This document shows, piece by piece, positions 23,907 to 35,647 of a stretch of DNA of 64,000 nucleotides. Under the pieces are notes generated by a model that saw only the letters and a list, made by a program, of their open reading frames with translations, was not told the origin of the DNA and searched no databases. Source of the stretch: Tieghemostelium lacteum (taxonomy: Eukaryota; Evosea; Eumycetozoa; Dictyosteliales; Raperosteliaceae). The DNA lies in assembly GCA_001606155.1 (NCBI GenBank), contig LODT01000015.1:213114-277113 (forward strand). Direction: 5' to 3'. Position numbers and translations under genes: made by a program. How positions within the stretch are numbered: the stretch's first letter is position 1; each line of letters begins with the position of its first letter.

Positions 23907-25578
23907 TTAAAAAAATTTCCAAGTTGTAGTCCATGTAGTTGAACTTGTTGCACTGTAACCTGAAGTTGTTCCTGAATCTGAAGTTGAGTCTGATGAATAA
24001 GCTGTTGAATATCCTGAATAGCTATCAGAGTTACCTGTAGCTGAGGTAGATGATGAATCGTAGTAACTTGATCCAGTTGCTGATGTTGATGATGAACTAT
24101 CATAGCTTGATCCAGTTGCTGATGTAGCTGATGTTGATGATGAAAATGGTTGTGATGAAGTTGCGGAGGTTGATGTCTGGGGTTGAGATGAAGTTGCTGA
24201 TGAAAATGGTTGTGATGAAGTTGCTGATGAGAATGGTTGTGATGAGGTTGCAGAAGTTGATGTTTGTGGTTGTGATGAAGTTGCTGATGAGAATGGTTGT
24301 GATGAAGTTGCTGATGTAGCGGATGTAAATGGTTGTGATGATGATGTAGCTGGTTGGGATGATGTAGCTGATGTAAATGGTTGTGATGATGATGTAACTG
24401 GTTGAGATGATGTAGCTGATGTAGCTGATGTAAATGGTTGTGATGATGATGTAACTGGTTGTGAAGATGTAGCTGATGTAGCTGATGTTGTTGGTGATGA
24501 TGAAGAAGAAGCTGGGCCAGATGATGATGGGCCAGATGAGGATGGACCAGATGAATGTTTACCAGTTGATGATGGTCCAGAGGAAGATGGACCAGATGAG
24601 GATGGACCAGATGAGGATGGACCAGATGAGTGTGGACCAGATGAGGATGGACCAGATGAGTGTGGACCAGATGAGGATGGACCAGATGAGGATGGACCAG
24701 ATGTATGTTTACCAGTTGAAGATGGACCAGTTGTTGAGGAAGATGAAGATGAAGTTGAAGTAGTAACAGATTCATAATAATCTAAATCAACACTGATACC
24801 ACATTGATTACCAGTACCACTAATAATGGAAATTATTAATATATATAGAAAAAAAAATTAAATTATATAAATTTATACATACGAATATTGTTTCATAGAT
24901 GGTGAAGACCAACCTCCAAATTGATAGAAAGATGAGTCACCAAAGTTTGGATTACCATCATAGTGAGCATACCATAATGGATAGTTGTTTAATGAACTTA
25001 AACTACCAACAGTTTGACTCCATTCACCTTCAGATGAATAAACACCCATATTTAAACCAGCAGACGAACCAGCTTGAACTGATGAAACTACATATTGTGC
25101 ATTATCAGATGTTGATCCCCAACATTGACTACATTGTTCAACATCAATCCAAATAGTACCATAGGCTAAAGAATTAGTTTGAATATAACTTGCCATTGTT
25201 TTAATTGGATCACTTGCTGGTACACATCCCGAACACTTTTTTAATTATATTATCAAAATGAATTAATTATTAAGTTTTTAAAAATGTAGATTGTTTTAAA
25301 CTTTCACTTACTTGATTACATAAAAACATATAAATATCTACATGTTGGAAACCAGCTTGTTGAGCAGCTTGAATTTCAGATGCCAATTGGTTGTTTAGAC
25401 CATAGCCACCGGACCAACCTTGAATAATTACTCTTTGGTTGCTTTTGGCTAGACATTGCCAATCGGAGTCACTTACACCTGAAGCAATATCTGAACTAAT
25501 ATCAATACCCAAATAGGCATGTGTGAAACTGTTGTAACTAACCAATAAAATTAATAAAATAGAGAATAGTTTGTACAT
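23907..25578 (-). CDS. secreted GH25-type lysozyme with long Ser/Thr/Pro repeat tail
   Basis: Three exons on the minus strand (25578..25312, 25235..24883, 24819..23907), with phases consistent, give 510 aa. A signal peptide (MYKLFSILLILLVSYNSFTHA) precedes a GH25 barrel. LGIDIS supplies the first acidic residue and TIWIDVEQC the second acidic pair. YMFLCNQ, GVYSSEGEW and WYAHYDGNP are typical of the amoeba lysozyme group described from Entamoeba and D. discoideum. The last about 290 residues are low complexity: GPSSSGP repeats, then SATSSQP(F/V) repeats, then a short end WTTTWKFF. The tail is probably O-glycosylated. The expected role is hydrolysis of bacterial peptidoglycan in phagosomes or outside the cell. 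A His/Leu-rich frame across the tail is an artefact; the Ser/Thr frame is the one continuous with the enzyme. Confidence 0.9.
23990..24740 (-). repeat. tandem repeats encoding GPSSS and SATSSQP units
   Basis: Coding repeat inside the lysozyme gene. A roughly 15-bp GPSSS-type unit recurs about a dozen times at 24515-24730. Longer SATSSQPF/V units recur through 24130-24490. The bias leaves several other frames open on both strands. Confidence 0.85.
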
Positions 25579-26663
25579 GTTTATATAATCTATAGATAAA
25601 TAAATAATCAGATGCAAATATAAAAAAAGTTTAACTAAACTAAACACAAAAATGTAAAAGAAAGATATTTTTATTTTAGTAAAATGAAAAGATTCAAAGA
25701 AGTATCAAACGAGTATTCATATTTTTAATTTTTTTTTTTTCTTCATTTAAAAAATAATTATTTAAATCCCAGGCACCAAATCTGATAAATAAGGAGTTTT
25801 GAAGTGATAGTTGATCAATTTATCAAATCACTATTACAAAAGAAGAGTTGATACTCTATTCTAATATCACTTTTAATGTAATTGATTTTTCATAAAATTT
25901 TCCAAAAGAAGAAATTTTACAAAGATGAATAGTGGTGACGGGTTCTCTTCTTGTAGACATAATGGTAGAATAACGCAAAGCAATATTTATAAATAATATA
26001 GCTCGAACTACTTCAATTTGCTGTTGAACTTCTTGTAGTGGATGAGTTGTAGATACAGTTACGCTTGTTGTAACGGAGGTTGAAATTCCTCCCGATGATG
26101 AGCCTGTTGTGGTTGAAAAACTGGAAACACATATTGACCATCTAAAAATACTTTTACTGAATTCGAACCTTTAGTTGATATTTCAATACCTCCAAGAGAT
26201 TTTACAATATAAACAATTTAAATTTGAATATACAATAATTAAAACTATTGTTGATTTAATTGTAGACTATTGTTCAAATGAAATTTAATCATTTAATTTA
26301 TATTTAACATATGGTTTATATCTTAAAAAATTTAAAAATTCAGGACTCCTTAATTTTTAAAAATAAATATCCAAATTCTCTTTTAAATAGCTTATGATGC
26401 TTTAAATCCTTGATCTTAATTCAAGTTTTATATTATAAAACTTCCAAAGAAAATATTAACCTGAATATTTGATCCTCCTTTTAATTTTAGTATTCAATTA
26501 GTATAATTAAAAAGTTTAACTGTAAATAAATTTTCTAGATTAAGATATTATGATGTATTCAAAAGAATCTTTAGATATTTTGATTTAATTTTCAAAGACT
26601 TGAAATATATATAATCCAAATTAAATAAATATTTAATTAATATTCATTTGAAATTATCTAAAA
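25579..26663. other. divergent spacer with a decayed coding fragment
   Basis: Lies between the lysozyme start and the start of a small membrane protein. Poly-T near 25730 and AT-rich DNA near both ends are promoter-like. The middle holds the decayed fragment listed separately; the remainder shows nothing recognisable. Confidence 0.5.
25905..26213 (-). pseudogene. decayed fragment of a secreted-type protein
   Basis: Minus-strand translation reads as plausible protein in two frames that meet near 26105. One frame gives GGIEISTKGSNSVKVFLDG. The shifted frame gives TTTGSSSGGISTSV and then a helical-looking stretch. The Thr/Ser/Gly linker resembles linkers of dictyostelid secreted proteins. There is no start codon or signal peptide attached and one frameshift, so it looks like a remnant. 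I do not recognise the parent family. Confidence 0.3.
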
Positions 26664-27272
26664 ATGAAACCAATAATAATTGTTTTAATATTCATATTTT
26701 CATTTATAGACATATTTCAATCACAACTTCTATGCAACTCAATTCCTCCAAACTTGATAATGATAGGTCCAAAAGAGAATGTTGTTTGGTCATCTATTGA
26801 TAGTACTATCAGAAATCAAAAAATTGATGGATCATTTAACCTCACTTCCAATACAACCAATAAGGAACTTGATATAACTATAGGTTATTTTTTGGTTCAT
26901 AAAAAAATATTTATTCCTCATTTTTTGTATAATGATATAAATAATATAACAATTCACCATTTTAGCTTTACAACTCAATCAAATGTTACCCCAGCTATTA
27001 AAGTACAAAATAATGGAAAAATTCCTAGTGATATTTCATTTTCATGTGAAATTTCTATATCGAATATTACCTCATCATCTGATTCTTCAGGGGATTTGTC
27101 AACAAGTTCTTCTTTATCTGCTTCATCAAGTAAAAAGCATAATGCAACTTCAATTGGAGTAAAAATTGGTCTTGGAGTTACTGGTGGTATTATTTTTATT
27201 ATTGTAGCAATTTCATTATTTTATCATTATGTTTATAGTAAGAGATATACTCTTAAATATGCTACTTTATAA
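26664..27272 (+). CDS. small type I membrane protein, unknown function
   Basis: Intronless, 202 aa. It has an N-terminal signal peptide (IIIVLIFIFSFIDIFQS) and an ectodomain of about 130 residues with several N-glycosylation sequons and two Cys. A Ser-rich stalk (DLSTSSSLSASSS) precedes one membrane span (VTGGIIFIIVAISLFYHY). The cytosolic tail is about 14 residues and basic. This stalk-plus-TM layout is common in dictyostelid cell-surface proteins. I recognise no domain in the ectodomain. It lies head to head with the lysozyme gene across a 1.1-kb spacer. Confidence 0.7.
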   Translation: MKPIIIVLIFIFSFIDIFQSQLLCNSIPPNLIMIGPKENVVWSSIDSTIRNQKIDGSFNLTSNTTNKELDITIGYFLVHKKIFIPHFLYNDINNITIHHFSFTTQSNVTPAIKVQNNGKIPSDISFSCEISISNITSSSDSSGDLSTSSSLSASSSKKHNATSIGVKIGLGVTGGIIFIIVAISLFYHYVYSKRYTLKYATL

Positions 27273-27478
27273 ATAAATTTTTTATTTGATGATCCACCTT
27301 CAAACATGTGAATATTCTTTTTTTATTTCCTAGGATTTAAGAGGGTCAAAACTCTTAATTACTAGCTATATTATCTAATTATTCCTTTATACAAAAAGAA
27401 TTATTATTAATATTTTAAATATTTAAAATTTTATTTAAATATTAAATATAGGATAAAATAAGTAATCTAATGAATTGT

Positions 27479-28852
27479 TTATTGTTCTTCTTCTTGTGGT
27501 TCTTCTTGTTCTTCACCACCTTCTTCACCATTGTCAACATCATCACCACCGTTATCAGAGGTATATTGTTGATATTCATAGACCAAATCATTCATGTTAG
27601 ATTCGGCTTCAGTGAACTCTAATTCTTCCATACCTTCCAAAGTGTACCAATGCAAGAAAGCCTTACGTCTAAACATTGCAGAGAAATGATGAGAGATACG
27701 TTTGAATAAATCTTGGATGGCAGTGTTGTTACCAATGAAGGTTACAGACATTGGTAAACCTTTTGGTGGGATATCACAAATGGAAGATTTGATATTGTTT
27801 GGAATCCATTCAACAAAGTAACTTGAGTTTTTAGTTTGAATTTGGTGCATTTGTTCATCGACTTCTTTGGTGAAGATTTTACCTCTAAAGACAGCAGAGG
27901 CAGTCAAGTATTTACCGTTACGTGGGTCAGAAGCAGCCATCATATTTTTGGCATCAAACATTTGTTGAGTCAATTCAGAGACAGTGACACGATTGTAAGA
28001 ACTGTTGGTGGTTGAAGTCAATGGAGCAAAACCTACCAAAAAGAAGTGAAGACGTGGGAATGGAATTAAATTTACAGCTAATTTACGGAGATCAGAGTTC
28101 AATTGACCTGGGAAACGGAGACAACAGGTAATACCAGACATGACAGAACTGATCAATCTATTCAAATCACCATAGGATGGGTTAGTTAATTTAAGAGTAC
28201 GGAAACAAATGTCATGGAGAGCTTCATTATCAATACACATAACCTCATCGGCATTTTCTACCAATTGATGTACAGAGAGGGTGGCATTGTATGGTTCGAC
28301 GACAGTAAGTGAAACTTTTGGAGATGGGACAACAGAGAAAGTACACATCATACGATCTGGGAACTCTTCACGGATTCTTGAAATCAAAAGGGTACCCATA
28401 CCAGAACCTGTACCACCACCAATAGAGTGAGTAACTTGGAAACCTTGAAGACAGTCACAACCTTCAGCTTCTTTACGTACAACATCGAGAACTGATTCAA
28501 CCAATTCAACACCTTCAGTGTAATGACCTTTAGCCCAATTGTTACCGGCACCAGATTGACCATTGATAAAGTTATCTGGTCTGAATAATTTACCGTATGG
28601 TGAGGCTCTAATAGTATCCATTGTACCTGGTTCCAAATCTACCAAAACTGATCTTGGTACATATTTACCATCTCTAGCTTCATTATAGTATACATTGATT
28701 CTTTCCAATTGTAAACGTTTCAATTGAAGATCCTCACCTCCACGATGAGTACCATCTTGATCAATACCATGTTCTTCAGAAATTACTTCCCAAAATTTAC
28801 TACCAATTTGATTACCGCATTGTCCGGCTTGAATATGAACAATCTCTCTCAT
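27479..28852 (-). CDS. tubB: beta-tubulin
   Basis: Intronless, 457 aa. It starts with [17 protein letters not shown]; the MREI tetrapeptide is the known cotranslational autoregulation signal. The GTP-binding loop GGGTGSGMG is intact. Other beta-tubulin marks are [25 protein letters not shown] and an acidic C-terminal tail ([15 protein letters not shown]). It pairs with alpha-tubulin to form microtubules. Codon use is less AT-rich and more uniform than in neighbours, as expected for a highly expressed gene. Dictyostelids usually have one conventional beta-tubulin gene. Confidence 0.98.
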   Translation of the reverse strand: MREIVHIQAGQCGNQIGSKFWEVISEEHGIDQDGTHRGGEDLQLKRLQLERINVYYNEARDGKYVPRSVLVDLEPGTMDTIRASPYGKLFRPDNFINGQSGAGNNWAKGHYTEGVELVESVLDVVRKEAEGCDCLQGFQVTHSIGGGTGSGMGTLLISRIREEFPDRMMCTFSVVPSPKVSLTVVEPYNATLSVHQLVENADEVMCIDNEALHDICFRTLKLTNPSYGDLNRLISSVMSGITCCLRFPGQLNSDLRKLAVNLIPFPRLHFFLVGFAPLTSTTNSSYNRVTVSELTQQMFDAKNMMAASDPRNGKYLTASAVFRGKIFTKEVDEQMHQIQTKNSSYFVEWIPNNIKSSICDIPPKGLPMSVTFIGNNTAIQDLFKRISHHFSAMFRRKAFLHWYTLEGMEELEFTEAESNMNDLVYEYQQYTSDNGGDDVDNGEEGGEEQEEPQEEEQ

Positions 28853-29371
28853 TTTCTAAATTAATAAAAATAATATTTGATAAAAAAAAAATAATAATGT
28901 GATTGAAATAAAAAAAAAAAATTTCTTAACTAAAAAAAAAAAATCAAAAATTTTTTTGGATTTTGAATTTCGTTTGTGGTTTCAAATAAAACATTTAAAA
29001 AAGGCGGGAATTTTTGTTTACATATAAAAATGTATATAAATATAAATAATAGATTTGAACCTTATTTTATTTTTCTATTGTAAAACTTGTGTTATATATA
29101 TTATTATTTGAAGATAAATTTTGTTTATTTATTTTTGAAGTTTTTAGTTTTAGATTTTTATTTTTTTTAGATATTTAAAACATTTTAAAAGAGATTTTTG
29201 TTTTGTGGCAATAAACTTAAGAACTAGTAATATAACTGTTAATTTATTGCATCAAGATATCTACAAAAGTTCACAACACATTGTTTCCCATGTTTTTTTG
29301 ATTAAAATATATAAAATTCGTTTTTATGATGACGTGGTTTAAAATATTGGAAATGTGAGGGTTTGATTATT
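28853..29371. promoter_or_regulatory. tubB 5' region and atg2 3' flank
   Basis: 519 bp upstream of tubB (minus strand). It has several homopolymer A/T tracts within 90 bp of the start, and GGCGGGAA at 29003-29010, about 150 bp upstream, as a rare GC-rich motif. That motif matches the E2F core in general eukaryotic usage. The far part is the 3' flank of the ATG2 gene, with no other gene seen. Confidence 0.35.
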
Positions 29372-32300
29372 TTATTTGAAATGATTCTGTTGTTGAGGTT
29401 GTAATTTTTTTACAGGGAATTTTGGTTTATCAATATACTTTCTTTTATCTTTTTGAATTTTAGTGTAATCTAATGAATTTCTGAGACCCAATGAGAAGAC
29501 AGTGAGTGATCTTGTCAAACCTAGTGCTGGATTAATGATTAGACCAGGAGCAATCCATACAATAGATCCAATGAAACTTTTAACACTATTGGAATGAATA
29601 GGATTAACAACACTTGTAAATCCTTTTTTAAGACCATCATAGATCTTGTTCAATGCCAAATAGCTACCTTGTGTAAAGTTTTCAGGTTGGTCCACCCACT
29701 GAGACGAATGTGGTTGACCTGATTTTGGATATTCTACAAATTCCAAGAGTTTTGAAGCTGTACCTGTAATCTTTGAGGTTGCAGTCAATAGCTCTACAGT
29801 TATAGTAATCATAGCTTGACTTAGTCCACGACCTATACCAACAATTGGGTTGTTTCCATCTTGGTTTTTTACATTTCTTATAGGTTCTTTAATTAGTTTT
29901 ATAATTGATTTTCCAACGTTTATACCTAGATTAAAAGGTGCTACACCACTTATCAGATTAAACATATTTTTGCTTCCCAATAGACATTGTAAATATTCAT
30001 TTGAAACTGTTTCATATAGTTTATCCATTGACATATTACTATACACCATCTCTGGTAATCTGAATGATGTTTCATTCAATGGTATCATTTCAAATACCCA
30101 ACTATGTGAATTAGACTGAAATATATGTTTACTTGTCAATTCCAATGATGGTTTATAATCAACTTTAAAATGAATTGGTAATATAACAAATTCATCAAAA
30201 TATATATTATTATTACTATTATTATTACTGTTACTATTATTCTTTACATTATTATTATTTTGATTAGGTTGATGATTATTATTATCAATTTCAGATAAGA
30301 ATTGAATTATATAATCTAGAGTTTTTTGGTGAAATGAGATGAACATTGGTGTTAGGTATAGTTTACTGTTGTAATAGGTACGATTGAAATTATCAGATCT
30401 TGATGAGATTACTAATGATAGTACTAATTCACCATTAGATTTATCAGATTCCATATCACTACTATCACTACTTCCAACACTATCTAGATCGTTGATATCT
30501 TTATCATTATTATTATTATTATTTTTATCATCACCAATGATTACTATATCCTTTCTTTCTAGGTGACTAATAGGTCCAATGATATTCTTATAGTATTTTG
30601 ATACATTATCTTTAATTAGAAGTTTAGAGATATTGACAACCAATGATCTATCATACAGTCTCTCTGGACTATCTCTGTCAATGAAATAGGTTGAATGTAC
30701 AATTTCAGAGATATTAGTGCTAAGAGTGATATTTTCACTTGAATTTGGTCCATCTGACTTTAGTCTTAGTTTAAGTCTAAAATCAACTACAATAATCTTA
30801 AACAGTACAAAAGACATTACAGGTTTCTTTGATTGTTGTGGTTGAGGTTGTTGATTACGTTGAAAAGGTCTAGTATCAGGATCATATTCATCATCCATAT
30901 TAATTTCAATATCTCTAAAACTATTAGACAATTCTATAATAGTTTCTTTAATTTGGTTGAGGTTACCTTGAGTATCAGCGTCCGATTGAGCAGTACCTGG
31001 TTTTAGTACAAGTAAATCAGAAAGTCTCTCGAGAAACTCTGGTATCAGTTGCTTAAGAATCTTAAATTCACTTTTGGTGGCATTAACCTCATAGAAATGA
31101 TTAACAATTTCTACTTTGGAACACTCATTCTTTTCCGTCTTGAACAGAATTTGAATATCCTTAGACTTGTAACTGTTACCAATAGTTTTGAAATCTGAAA
31201 TCTTATAACTCAGTTCCTTCAATGATATTCTAATACCAGACAACAAGAACTGAAGTGTCTCAGCACCTGCATTTTCCATAATCTTTAATATCACCAATTT
31301 CTCTAAACTGACTCTTATATTATTAGATTTCTTCTTATCACCAAAGTGTATTAAAAATTCCTCTAATTCTATTATATTATTTTGATTACTATTATCTTTA
31401 TCAATTGATATATTATTATTATTCTTATCTTTACTATCAATATTAGATTCAGGTTGAGATATATCAGATTTTGTATTTATCCAATATAGGAATTGATTAA
31501 TTAAATACATTGATGGTATAAAATAGATATCACTGATTACCATTTGTGATGTTGAAGAGGAATTAATTATTTTCTTGCATGATGTATATATAAATTCCTT
31601 ATTTTTAGGTTTACTCTGATTTATAGTAACCAATGTTCTCTCTGGGTAATAATCTTCAAATACTTGAAAATCATCTACACTTAATTCATCTTTATCCTTT
31701 TTAATTTCTTCAATTTTCATTATTGGCTGTTGATTATTATTATTATCCTTTCTATTATTATTAATATTATTATTATTAATTTGATTTTGATCATCATAAT
31801 CATCAATAATCATATTTGTTATAATTATATCTTCTTTTATAATATCAGTATCAAATAGATTATTACTAAAGAATAATTCAGTTTTACTTGAATCTATTGA
31901 TCTTTGACTATCATTATAATTTACAAATGTCTTAAAGTCATCAATCACCAAGAATGAATACATTGAGTTCAGTTTTAGAAATTCATTTGGATAACCAAAA
32001 CATGAATAGGATTTAATATTCTTTCCTTCAATTTGAAATGAATGAATACTATCACCATAATTATCCATTTCCATTCTATTCTCTTCGTCATATATTAATT
32101 CAATTATACCTGATATAGATAGGATATGTAAATAATATTAATATTTATAACAATGTTTGTGTGAGTGGAGTATCTTACATTTCTTTGAATTTAATAAAAA
32201 TATTGAAGTTGAAGTTGGATTCTCTTGTGAGAGAATAATAGAATTTAGTATACAATTGTAATCGGATTTCTTCATTGAAAGATAGAGATCAGGTAGATTA

Positions 32301-34012
32301 CAATAGGTTATAGAGGTACTTAGAATTTTAGATTTCTCAAATGTGAATGGTGATGGATCAATACTATCCTGATAGGGTATAGAATGAAACTTATCTTGAT
32401 CAGATTGTGAATCTTCATTTTGGAATCTGAAAAAGAACTTGTTGGTTGAGTCCAATGGATCGCCATTAAACATCTCCAAAGGTACACCAGCAACATCATT
32501 AAACATTTGATTCATTATGAATTTTGAGACAATTTTAAATTGAGGTTTATCCTTTATACAAAATGACAGATATTTTGTAGAACCACTATCACCACTATTT
32601 ACATGAATATCCATTCTCTCCATTGATATATCTAATAGAGAAACTTTAGAATCTTCTTTAAATACCTCTGCTGAAGATCTATCATAAAGTATAGATTGTT
32701 TAATTTGTATACTCTCTGCAAGTAAATGTAGCTTCAAATTTGGTTTTTGTAGTTGAATTCCAAAGAATAGAGGAAAGTATAAAAAGTAACTAATCTTTGG
32801 TATTTTAATAGTGATTTCTATGTCTTTTGGTGTAATTACTTTACTGTTACTGGTATTATTGTTGTTTGGTGGTTGTGGTGGTTGAGAAGGTGTATTACTA
32901 AAGCTATTTAGAATCTTTTGAAGACCATCAATTTGATGATTATCAATATCACCCATTACAATAGATGTAAAGTCACAGGATACTTTCATTAGATTTTCAA
33001 AATTAGTATCTATAGTGATACAATGAGAATAATCCAATTCCTTTTTGGTTGAGAATAATGATTTTAACTGAACCTCTGGTGAATTTATACTGTTATTATT
33101 GTGGTATACCACAATGAGTCTATTCATTTTAAATTGTAACCTATACTGATAATTATCAATATTTGGTAGAATCTTTAGTGATTCTAATGGGTTACTAATC
33201 AAATCACTTGTACGACTTAGTAGATTATATATTGGATTCTTTACAAATTTACTAAAATAGGTATCTTGTGTGTTATTTAATGGTGGACTAGTTGGAATAG
33301 GAGTAGAGGTAGTAGTAGGTTTATCAGGTGATGTTGGTATAACTGGTATTGATGACCCTGATATTAGTGTAGAAATTTTATCAAAGGAGAAATCTAAAGA
33401 ATGTATATTAATCTCTAGAAAACCACTATTATCATCTTTCTTATCGTTACTACTGTAGATGAAAATGGCAGTATTTAATAATGTAATTTTTGAATTGTGT
33501 AAAATGTGGTCTACAATTTGTTGAAGTTTTGAAAGTATATCAGAATTCAAATTAAATCTATTATTAAATGATTCACCTTGAATTTCTTCTTCTTCTTCTT
33601 CTTCTTCTTCCTCTAATTCGTCTTCGGATAGTGATGTTGATTTTTTAATATTACATGGTATTGTTGTTGATGTTGTAGTATCGTTATTATTATTTACAGG
33701 TAAAATTTCAATTTCAATACCATTAATTTTAAATTGTATTGGTGAATTGAAGATATCGGATATTGGTATATTGATTTCTAGTTCATTTATTAGAATCATA
33801 CCAAATTTTATTGGTAGTCCTTTTAATGATTCATTTAGTTTATCACTGTCCAATACGACTTTATAAAGTTTTACAGATGGATTAGCTGAGATTTTAGCTT
33901 CAATTTCATCTCTCTGTACAGGTTGAGCAAATTGTGCAATTTGCTTATTTATAAAAAATCTAATAATCCTTTCAATACCTTTATCTAGTATTCTTTTTTG
34001 ATTATTCTCCAT
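29372..34012 (-). CDS. atg2: ATG2 autophagy lipid-transfer protein
   Basis: Two exons, 34012..32179 and 32109..29372, with a 69-bp phase-1 intron, give 1523 aa. The N-terminus (IERIIRFFINKQIAQFAQPV ... ELEINIPISDIF) has the chorein-like pattern of VPS13/ATG2 bridge proteins. The middle contains Asn-rich and Glu-rich inserts. The C-terminal region shows LPIHFKVDYKP, GVAPFNLGINVGKSI, RNVKNQDG and GLSQAMITITVELL, the conserved ATG2 C-terminal block. In known systems ATG2 is a rod that transfers phospholipids from the ER to the growing phagophore together with Atg18/WIPI. The protein is shorter than human ATG2A/B (about 1940 aa), mainly from missing mid-rod sequence. It converges on no gene; purB precedes it on the same strand by 249 bp. 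Confidence 0.9.
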
Positions 34013-34261
34013 AAATACTATGAATTATATATAAAAATACAATTATTTGAAAAAAATATATATTTTTTGTCTAACTGTTAAACTAAATCAGTAGACTGAA
34101 ATCTCATAAAATAAAAAACAATCAAAAAAAAAAAAATTGTAAAAAAATGAAAACTGTAGGTTTCTGATAATCCTATATGACTAAGTGGTTCAGGTGAATA
34201 GGATCCTATTTTTTTAAAAATTTTTTTATTTTTGGGTTTTATAGGTTTACTGATGGGATTA

Positions 34262-35647
34262 TTAGAATTCAGGTATTATACCGATATAGTTAAATGGAGT
34301 AATTTGTTTAAGTTCGGATTTTAATTGGTCAGAAACATTTAGGGTATCGATAAAAGTGTGAATATCATTTTGAGTAATTTTCTTTTCACCAGAGATACGA
34401 GTGAGTTCTTTGAGAGCTTCATAAGGTTTTGGGAAACCTTCACGTCTGAGAACAGTTTGAATAGCCTCACTAATGACAGCCCAATTGTTATCTAGATCTC
34501 TATGGATATTGGATTCATTTAAGACGAGTTTTGATAAACCTCTTTGAATGGATTTCATAGAGAGTACAGTGTGTCCAAAAGGTACACCTAGAGTTCTTAA
34601 AACAGTACTATCAGTGAGATCTCTTTGTAGACGACTGATGGGTAGTTTAGATGATAAATGTTCAAAGAGAGCATTAGCAATACCCATGTTACCTTCAGCA
34701 TTCTCAAAATCGATTGGATTGACTTTATGTGGCATAGTAGAGGACCCAATCTCACCTTTAACTACTTTCTGACCAAAATACTCCATACTAATATATGTCC
34801 AAATATCTCTACAAAAATCAATGAGAATGGTATTGATTCTCTTGAAACTGTCGAGAAGTGATGCTATGTTGTCATAGTGTTCAATTTGTGTGGTAAATCT
34901 TTGACGGTAGAGTTTGGGATGCAGGATTTTTACAAATTTATTGGAGAAATCCACCCAGTCGTGTTGAGGATAGGAAACTAGATGTGCAGCAAGGTTACCC
35001 GTTGCACCTCCGAATTTACATCCGAAGGGTATTTGAGTGAGTTGTGATAATTGAGATTCAAGTCTTTCGACAAAAACTTGAAATTCTTTACCTACGGTTG
35101 TAGGGGTTGCAGGTTGACCATGAGTGTGTGCTAACATGGGTATAAGTCTCCACTGACTTGCCAAGACTTTCAATGGTGATAAAACACTTTCGTGTATAGT
35201 AGGAATGAGGATATTCTCTACAGCCTCTACTATAGACAATGGGATAGAGGTATTGTTAATGTCCTGTGAAGTCAGACCAAAGTGAATAAACTCCGATACC
35301 TGTTCAGTGTAGAGGAAAGGTGCATTCTTGAATTTATCTTTAAGGAAATATTCAACAGCTTTGATATCGTGGTTGGTAGTCTTCTCTATTGTCTTTATAG
35401 TATTTGCATCATCCTCAGTGAAATCATTATATATCTTTATTAGATTATCATGTTGTACCTTGTCATTCAAATGTTCCAGTGGTTTAATAGTCTTTGTTAA
35501 CTCTATAAAGTATTCAACTTCAACTTTGACACGGTATTTAATTAAACTGTACTCGGAAAAGAATTCACTTAACTTACTACACTGACTCCAATATCTACCA
35601 TCAATAGATGAAATTGCCTTCAATGGATTTAATTGAACAGTTGTCAT
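34262..35647 (-). CDS. purB: adenylosuccinate lyase (bacterial-type)
   Basis: Intronless, 461 aa, from MTTVQLNPLKAISSIDGRYW. It is similar in length and layout to E. coli PurB, with KTIEKTTNHDIKAVEYF near residue 85 and the fumarase-superfamily signature GSSTMPHKVNPIDFENAEG near residue 300. The TSQDINNT segment carries further active-site residues. The enzyme removes fumarate from SAICAR and from adenylosuccinate in purine synthesis. The E. coli-like form rather than the animal ADSL form suggests an old bacterial origin, inferred from recalled motif similarity only. The cytosol is likely, as no targeting peptide is seen. Confidence 0.95.
   Translation of the reverse strand: MTTVQLNPLKAISSIDGRYWSQCSKLSEFFSEYSLIKYRVKVEVEYFIELTKTIKPLEHLNDKVQHDNLIKIYNDFTEDDANTIKTIEKTTNHDIKAVEYFLKDKFKNAPFLYTEQVSEFIHFGLTSQDINNTSIPLSIVEAVENILIPTIHESVLSPLKVLASQWRLIPMLAHTHGQPATPTTVGKEFQVFVERLESQLSQLTQIPFGCKFGGATGNLAAHLVSYPQHDWVDFSNKFVKILHPKLYRQRFTTQIEHYDNIASLLDSFKRINTILIDFCRDIWTYISMEYFGQKVVKGEIGSSTMPHKVNPIDFENAEGNMGIANALFEHLSSKLPISRLQRDLTDSTVLRTLGVPFGHTVLSMKSIQRGLSKLVLNESNIHRDLDNNWAVISEAIQTVLRREGFPKPYEALKELTRISGEKKITQNDIHTFIDTLNVSDQLKSELKQITPFNYIGIIPEF

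Noticed and set aside
23903-24775. Long His/Leu/Gln-rich frame on the minus strand, and matching Met/Asp-rich frames on the plus strand
   Set aside because: They are other-frame readings of the lysozyme's Ser/Thr/Pro repeats. The Ser/Thr frame joins to the GH25 exons with correct splice phase; these do not.
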